Of a DNA stretch of 32,255 bases, positions 28,648 through 32,255 are shown piece after piece. The notes below the pieces were generated by a model that saw only the letters and a list, made by a program, of their open reading frames with translations, did no database searches and had not been told where the DNA came from. The stretch is from NCBI GenBank assembly GCA_013001365.1, contig JABDMQ010000371.1:1-32255 (forward strand), in the 5' to 3' direction. The first letter of the stretch is position 1, and every line of letters starts with the position of its first letter. This DNA is from Flavobacteriaceae bacterium. Its GTDB lineage: Bacteria; Bacteroidota; Bacteroidia; Flavobacteriales; Flavobacteriaceae. Position numbers and translations under genes: made by a program.

Positions 28648-29787
28648 TTAACCGATGGCCTGTTTTAGGTCTGCAATTAGATCGTCTTTGTCTTCAATGC
28701 CTACGCTTAGCCTTATTAAAGAGTCTACAACACCCGATTTTTCGCGTTCTTCTTTAGGTATGCTTGCATGGGTCATGCTCGCGGGATGACCAGAAAGTGA
28801 TTCTACGCCACCTAAAGATTCTGCCAATGTGAATACCTTCATCTTTTCGACGATTTTAATTGCTTTTTCATAATCACCTCCTGATGGTATAAATGATATC
28901 ATGCCACCAAAATCCGTCATTTGCTCTTTTGCTATGTCGTGATTAGGATGGTCCTCAAAACCAGGCCAGTATACTTTTTCAATATTTGGATGCGAAACAA
29001 GGAATTCCGCAACGGCACGACCATTTTCACAATGGCGTTGCATGCGCACATGAAGTGTCTTGATTCCTCTTAGAACAAGAAAACTGTCCTGAGGTCCACA
29101 AACTGCACCACTGGCATTTTGGATAAAATACAATCGGTCTGCTAAATCCTTGTCCTTTACAATTAAAGCACCCATGACCACATCGCTATGCCCACCCAGA
29201 TATTTGGTTGCAGAGTGCATTACGATATCTGCTCCAAGATCAAGAGGAACTTGTAAATAAGGAGTGGCAAAGGTGTTGTCAACTGCAAGTAGGACATCAT
29301 GTTTCTTGGCTATATTACTTACTGCTTTAATATCTATGATGTTCATCATGGGATTGGTTGGTGTTTCAACCCAGATGAGTTTTGTATTGTCGTTTATATA
29401 AGACTCAATATTACTGGCATTCTGCATTCCAATGAAATGAAACTTAAGTCCAAATCCTTCAAAGATCTTTGTAAAAAGACGATAAGATCCTCCATAAAGA
29501 TCATTGGTGGAAATTACCTCATCCCCAGGCTTAAGTAATTTAATTACCGCGTCAATGGCAGCCAGACCAGAACCAAAGGCTAATCCATAGTTGCCGTTTT
29601 CTATACTCGCAAAAGCATTTTCTAGAGCGTTTCGAGTTGGGTTATGAGTTCTTGAATATTCATACCCCTTATGACCACCTGGAGTACTCTGAGCATAGGT
29701 TGATGTTTGATAGATCGGTGGCATGACAGCGCCATAGGCAGGGTCATGTTCCTGTCCTCCGTGAATGGTTTTTGTATTGAATTTCAT
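28648..29787 (-). CDS. Cystathionine gamma-synthase / gamma-lyase family PLP enzyme
   Basis: 379 aa Cys/Met metabolism PLP enzyme: TKTIHGGQEHDPAYGAVMPPIYQTSTY, VMHSATKYLGGHSDVVMG, LAESLGGVESLSGHPASMTHASIP. Confidence 0.93.
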   Translation of the reverse strand: MKFNTKTIHGGQEHDPAYGAVMPPIYQTSTYAQSTPGGHKGYEYSRTHNPTRNALENAFASIENGNYGLAFGSGLAAIDAVIKLLKPGDEVISTNDLYGGSYRLFTKIFEGFGLKFHFIGMQNASNIESYINDNTKLIWVETPTNPMMNIIDIKAVSNIAKKHDVLLAVDNTFATPYLQVPLDLGADIVMHSATKYLGGHSDVVMGALIVKDKDLADRLYFIQNASGAVCGPQDSFLVLRGIKTLHVRMQRHCENGRAVAEFLVSHPNIEKVYWPGFEDHPNHDIAKEQMTDFGGMISFIPSGGDYEKAIKIVEKMKVFTLAESLGGVESLSGHPASMTHASIPKEEREKSGVVDSLIRLSVGIEDKDDLIADLKQAIG

Positions 29788-29806
29788 TTAGTGAAGTTAT
29801 TTACAA

Positions 29807-29836
29807 CAAAAGTAATTTTTAATTCGTTGTATTCAA
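29807..29836 (-). promoter_or_regulatory. Bacteroidota-type promoter for the Cys/Met PLP enzyme gene
   Basis: Minus strand: TTG (29836-29834), 19-nt spacer, TACTTTTG (29814-29807). Full -33/-7 match. Confidence 0.6.
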
Positions 29837-29881
29837 ATCAATGAGATATCTTTAGTATATGTTTAATCTTGATCATTCGTT

Positions 29882-30595
29882 ATGAGAATAAGGCTTTTTA
29901 CAATTCTTGTGTTGATTTTAGTAGTGGCTTGCGAAGAAGAGACATACTTGACTTTCTCCGAATCAAACTTCACTTCTGAAGAACACGCTATTGTAGAAGT
30001 GAATATGCCGCTATGCGATGGTAATTCTGAAGTGGCCAGTAAAATTAACGCTTCCATAAATTCTCATGTGGCTAATAGCCTTAATCCATTGGAAAAAGAT
30101 CCTGGGTCTAATTCCATTGAAGAAATGACCAAGCTTTTTGATAAAGAATTCATTGCTTTTTCTAATGATGTATCGGATGTGTCCCAGCCTTGGGAAGCTT
30201 TCGTTGATGGTGAATTGATATATCAGTCACCTGAAGTAATAAGCATTGCATTCAATGCCTATAAAAATACGGGAGGTGCACATGGAAATAGTGTAATCTC
30301 GTTCTTGAATTTCAATCCCAATGATGGTGAGGTATATAATTTAGAAGATGTTGTGAACGATCTCAAAGGTTTTACGGATCTTGCTAGGACGTATTTTCTT
30401 GAGGAGATAAAATCAACTACTGAATCAAGTGAAATAACGATTTCATCAGTTATCTCTTTACCAGAGGCCATAGGTGTGAGTGACGATGGTGTCATTTTGG
30501 TTTATAACTCATTCGAATTGACTGATTATTCTATCCCCTTACTTGAATTCACCATTCCTTTTGAAGAAGCCAGCAAATTCCTTAAGGTAGATTAA
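29882..30595 (+). CDS. Putative lipoprotein with DUF4163/DUF3298 (RsiV-like) architecture
   Basis: 237 aa. Lipobox-like LVVACEEE, then [26 protein letters not shown] and [37 protein letters not shown]. Confidence 0.8.
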   Translation: MRIRLFTILVLILVVACEEETYLTFSESNFTSEEHAIVEVNMPLCDGNSEVASKINASINSHVANSLNPLEKDPGSNSIEEMTKLFDKEFIAFSNDVSDVSQPWEAFVDGELIYQSPEVISIAFNAYKNTGGAHGNSVISFLNFNPNDGEVYNLEDVVNDLKGFTDLARTYFLEEIKSTTESSEITISSVISLPEAIGVSDDGVILVYNSFELTDYSIPLLEFTIPFEEASKFLKVD

Positions 30596-31854
30596 TCTTC
30601 GTTCTCAGCCAAGCGCTTGATCAATGGCCCAACCGTTAGCCCTTGGCCAATAATGGAGAATGCCACAATAACATAGGTGATCACCAGAAATAATTCTTTA
30701 TGCATTTCGGAGGTAAGACTTAACGCCAAAGCAATTGAGATGCCACCACGAAGACCTCCCCAAGTCATGATCAGATTTGTATTTGGCACAAATTCCAATC
30801 TCTCCTGGAAGAACTTGATAGGCAACCATAAAGATATGTATCGGCACAAAAGGACAATTGGGATGGCAATAATTCCTGCTAGGATGTATTGTCCATCAAA
30901 GGTCAATATCAGGATTTCCATTCCAATCAAAACGAAAAGAAGTGTATTTAAAAGAACATCCACTAATTCCCAGAACTTATCGACATAGGTTTCGGTTATT
31001 TCACTCATTGCAGTATTCCTAATGGTATCGTTACCGACCATCAAACCACAGGCTACCATGGCAAGTGGCGCCGATAGATGTAATTGTTGTGCCAGTAAGG
31101 TGCCGCCCATAACTGCTGCAATAGTGATAATGACCTCAACATCATAATCGTCTATTGACTTCATCATCCTATAAGTAATCCATCCCAACAATAATCCGAG
31201 AGCGATTCCGCCGATGACTTCCTGTCCAAAGAGCCTTAAGACATCTAAAGGTTCGGGACTAACTCCTCGCGCATTTGCTATAGAGAAAATGGTCAAGAAT
31301 ATCACGACACCTACACCATCATTGAACAAGGACTCACCTACGATCTTTGTTTCCAGTTTTTTTGGAGCTCCTGCCTGTTTCAATATGCCTAATACTGCAA
31401 TGGGATCGGTTGGCGAGATCAATGCTCCAAATAACAAGCAATAAATGAAATCGACATTCAATCCTACTAATTGAATGACATAATACATAATGATCCCCAC
31501 TAAGAAAGTAGATACCAGGACTCCTAATGTTGCAAAGACCAAAACGGGACCTCTTTGGATCTTGAGTTGCTCGAAATTTGTATGGAGAGCACCTGCAAAA
31601 AGGAGGAAGGATAACATGATATCTAACAAGACTGTCCTGAAATCAATTTGCGAAATGAGTTCTCTTTCACGTAAAAGTAGCGTGTCGTCAAAATAGCTCA
31701 AGGCAAGGATGACCAAGGTAAACAGGATGGTAATGACCATCAATCCTATAGTGATCGGCAGTTTCAGGAAGCGCACATTTATGTATCCGAATACTGCTGA
31801 AAGTACTATTAAGATAGTAGCGATAGAATAGTAATCCATATTGAAGAATTTCAA
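30592..31854 (-). CDS. Cation:proton antiporter (CPA1/NhaP-like)
   Basis: 420 aa, many TM segments. [50 protein letters not shown]. Confidence 0.93.
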   Translation of the reverse strand: MKFFNMDYYSIATILIVLSAVFGYINVRFLKLPITIGLMVITILFTLVILALSYFDDTLLLRERELISQIDFRTVLLDIMLSFLLFAGALHTNFEQLKIQRGPVLVFATLGVLVSTFLVGIIMYYVIQLVGLNVDFIYCLLFGALISPTDPIAVLGILKQAGAPKKLETKIVGESLFNDGVGVVIFLTIFSIANARGVSPEPLDVLRLFGQEVIGGIALGLLLGWITYRMMKSIDDYDVEVIITIAAVMGGTLLAQQLHLSAPLAMVACGLMVGNDTIRNTAMSEITETYVDKFWELVDVLLNTLLFVLIGMEILILTFDGQYILAGIIAIPIVLLCRYISLWLPIKFFQERLEFVPNTNLIMTWGGLRGGISIALALSLTSEMHKELFLVITYVIVAFSIIGQGLTVGPLIKRLAENED

Positions 31855-31899
31855 GGTAAATGTAATTATTTTTAATATGAAATAACCTTACTTTGCGAC

Positions 31900-32253
31900 A
31901 TGAAGAAGATATATTACCTAAAGACCTGCAATACATGCCTTCGTATTTTAAAAGAACTTCAAGTTGGGGATGAGTTCGAACTTCAAGACATCAAGACACA
32001 GCCAATGACTGTCAAACAAGTTGAGGAAATGAAAGATTTGGCAGGAAGCTATGAAGCTCTTTTTAGCAGAAGAGCGAAGCTATATAAGGAAAGGGACCTG
32101 AAGAACGAGAATCTTACTGAAGCGGATTATAAAAGCTTCATCTTGGAACACTATACATTTTTAAGTCGACCTGTCATTCTTGTAAATAATGCGATTTTCA
32201 TTGGCAATAGCAAGAAAACTATTGAAGCAGCAAAAAAGGCCCTGAATGAATAG
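31900..32253 (+). CDS. ArsC/Spx-like thioredoxin-fold reductase family protein
   Basis: 117 aa. N-terminal YYLKTCNTCLRILKEL, SRRAKLYKE and FLSRPVILVNNAIFIGNSK. Confidence 0.87.
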   Translation: MKKIYYLKTCNTCLRILKELQVGDEFELQDIKTQPMTVKQVEEMKDLAGSYEALFSRRAKLYKERDLKNENLTEADYKSFILEHYTFLSRPVILVNNAIFIGNSKKTIEAAKKALNE

Positions 32254-32255
32254 TA

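Noticed and set aside
29788-29881. Possible SAM-type riboswitch upstream of the Cys/Met PLP enzyme
   Set aside because: The predicted start site leaves only about 13 nt of leader, too short for any known riboswitch.

Overview
This AT-rich window (about 32.3 kb) looks like a Bacteroidota chromosome, most likely Flavobacteriia. That assignment is inferred from gene families typical of the group (IPExxxVDY, PorZ-like, THC0290_0291-like, AddAB-like) and from TAnnTTTG promoter motifs. Most of it is compact housekeeping sequence: an AddB-like nuclease (truncated at the left edge), OmpA with TSP3 repeats, kbl, an AddA-like helicase/nuclease, sod, a large PurF-like enzyme, a PfkB kinase, a START-like protein, RNase H, purN, acpP-fabF-rnc, an IPExxxVDY protein, pyk, dinB, VOC-CYTH, a TonB-dependent receptor, recO, a PorZ-like protein, gdhA, an outer-membrane protein, a Cys/Met PLP enzyme, a DUF3298-like lipoprotein, a CPA1 antiporter and an ArsC/Spx-like protein. 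I saw no rRNA, tRNA, CRISPR array, transposase or prophage gene. The most unusual signal is in the 540-bp sod/purF-like intergenic region. A roughly 79/80-nt two-hairpin element occurs there twice in direct orientation. Its first hairpin is terminator-like with a GNRA loop, and it is followed by an identical 43-nt block holding a second imperfect hairpin. The only differences between the copies extend the first stem and shift every small reading frame. This suggests a structured RNA or a REP/MITE-like element rather than a peptide. All calls were made by eye with no database search.
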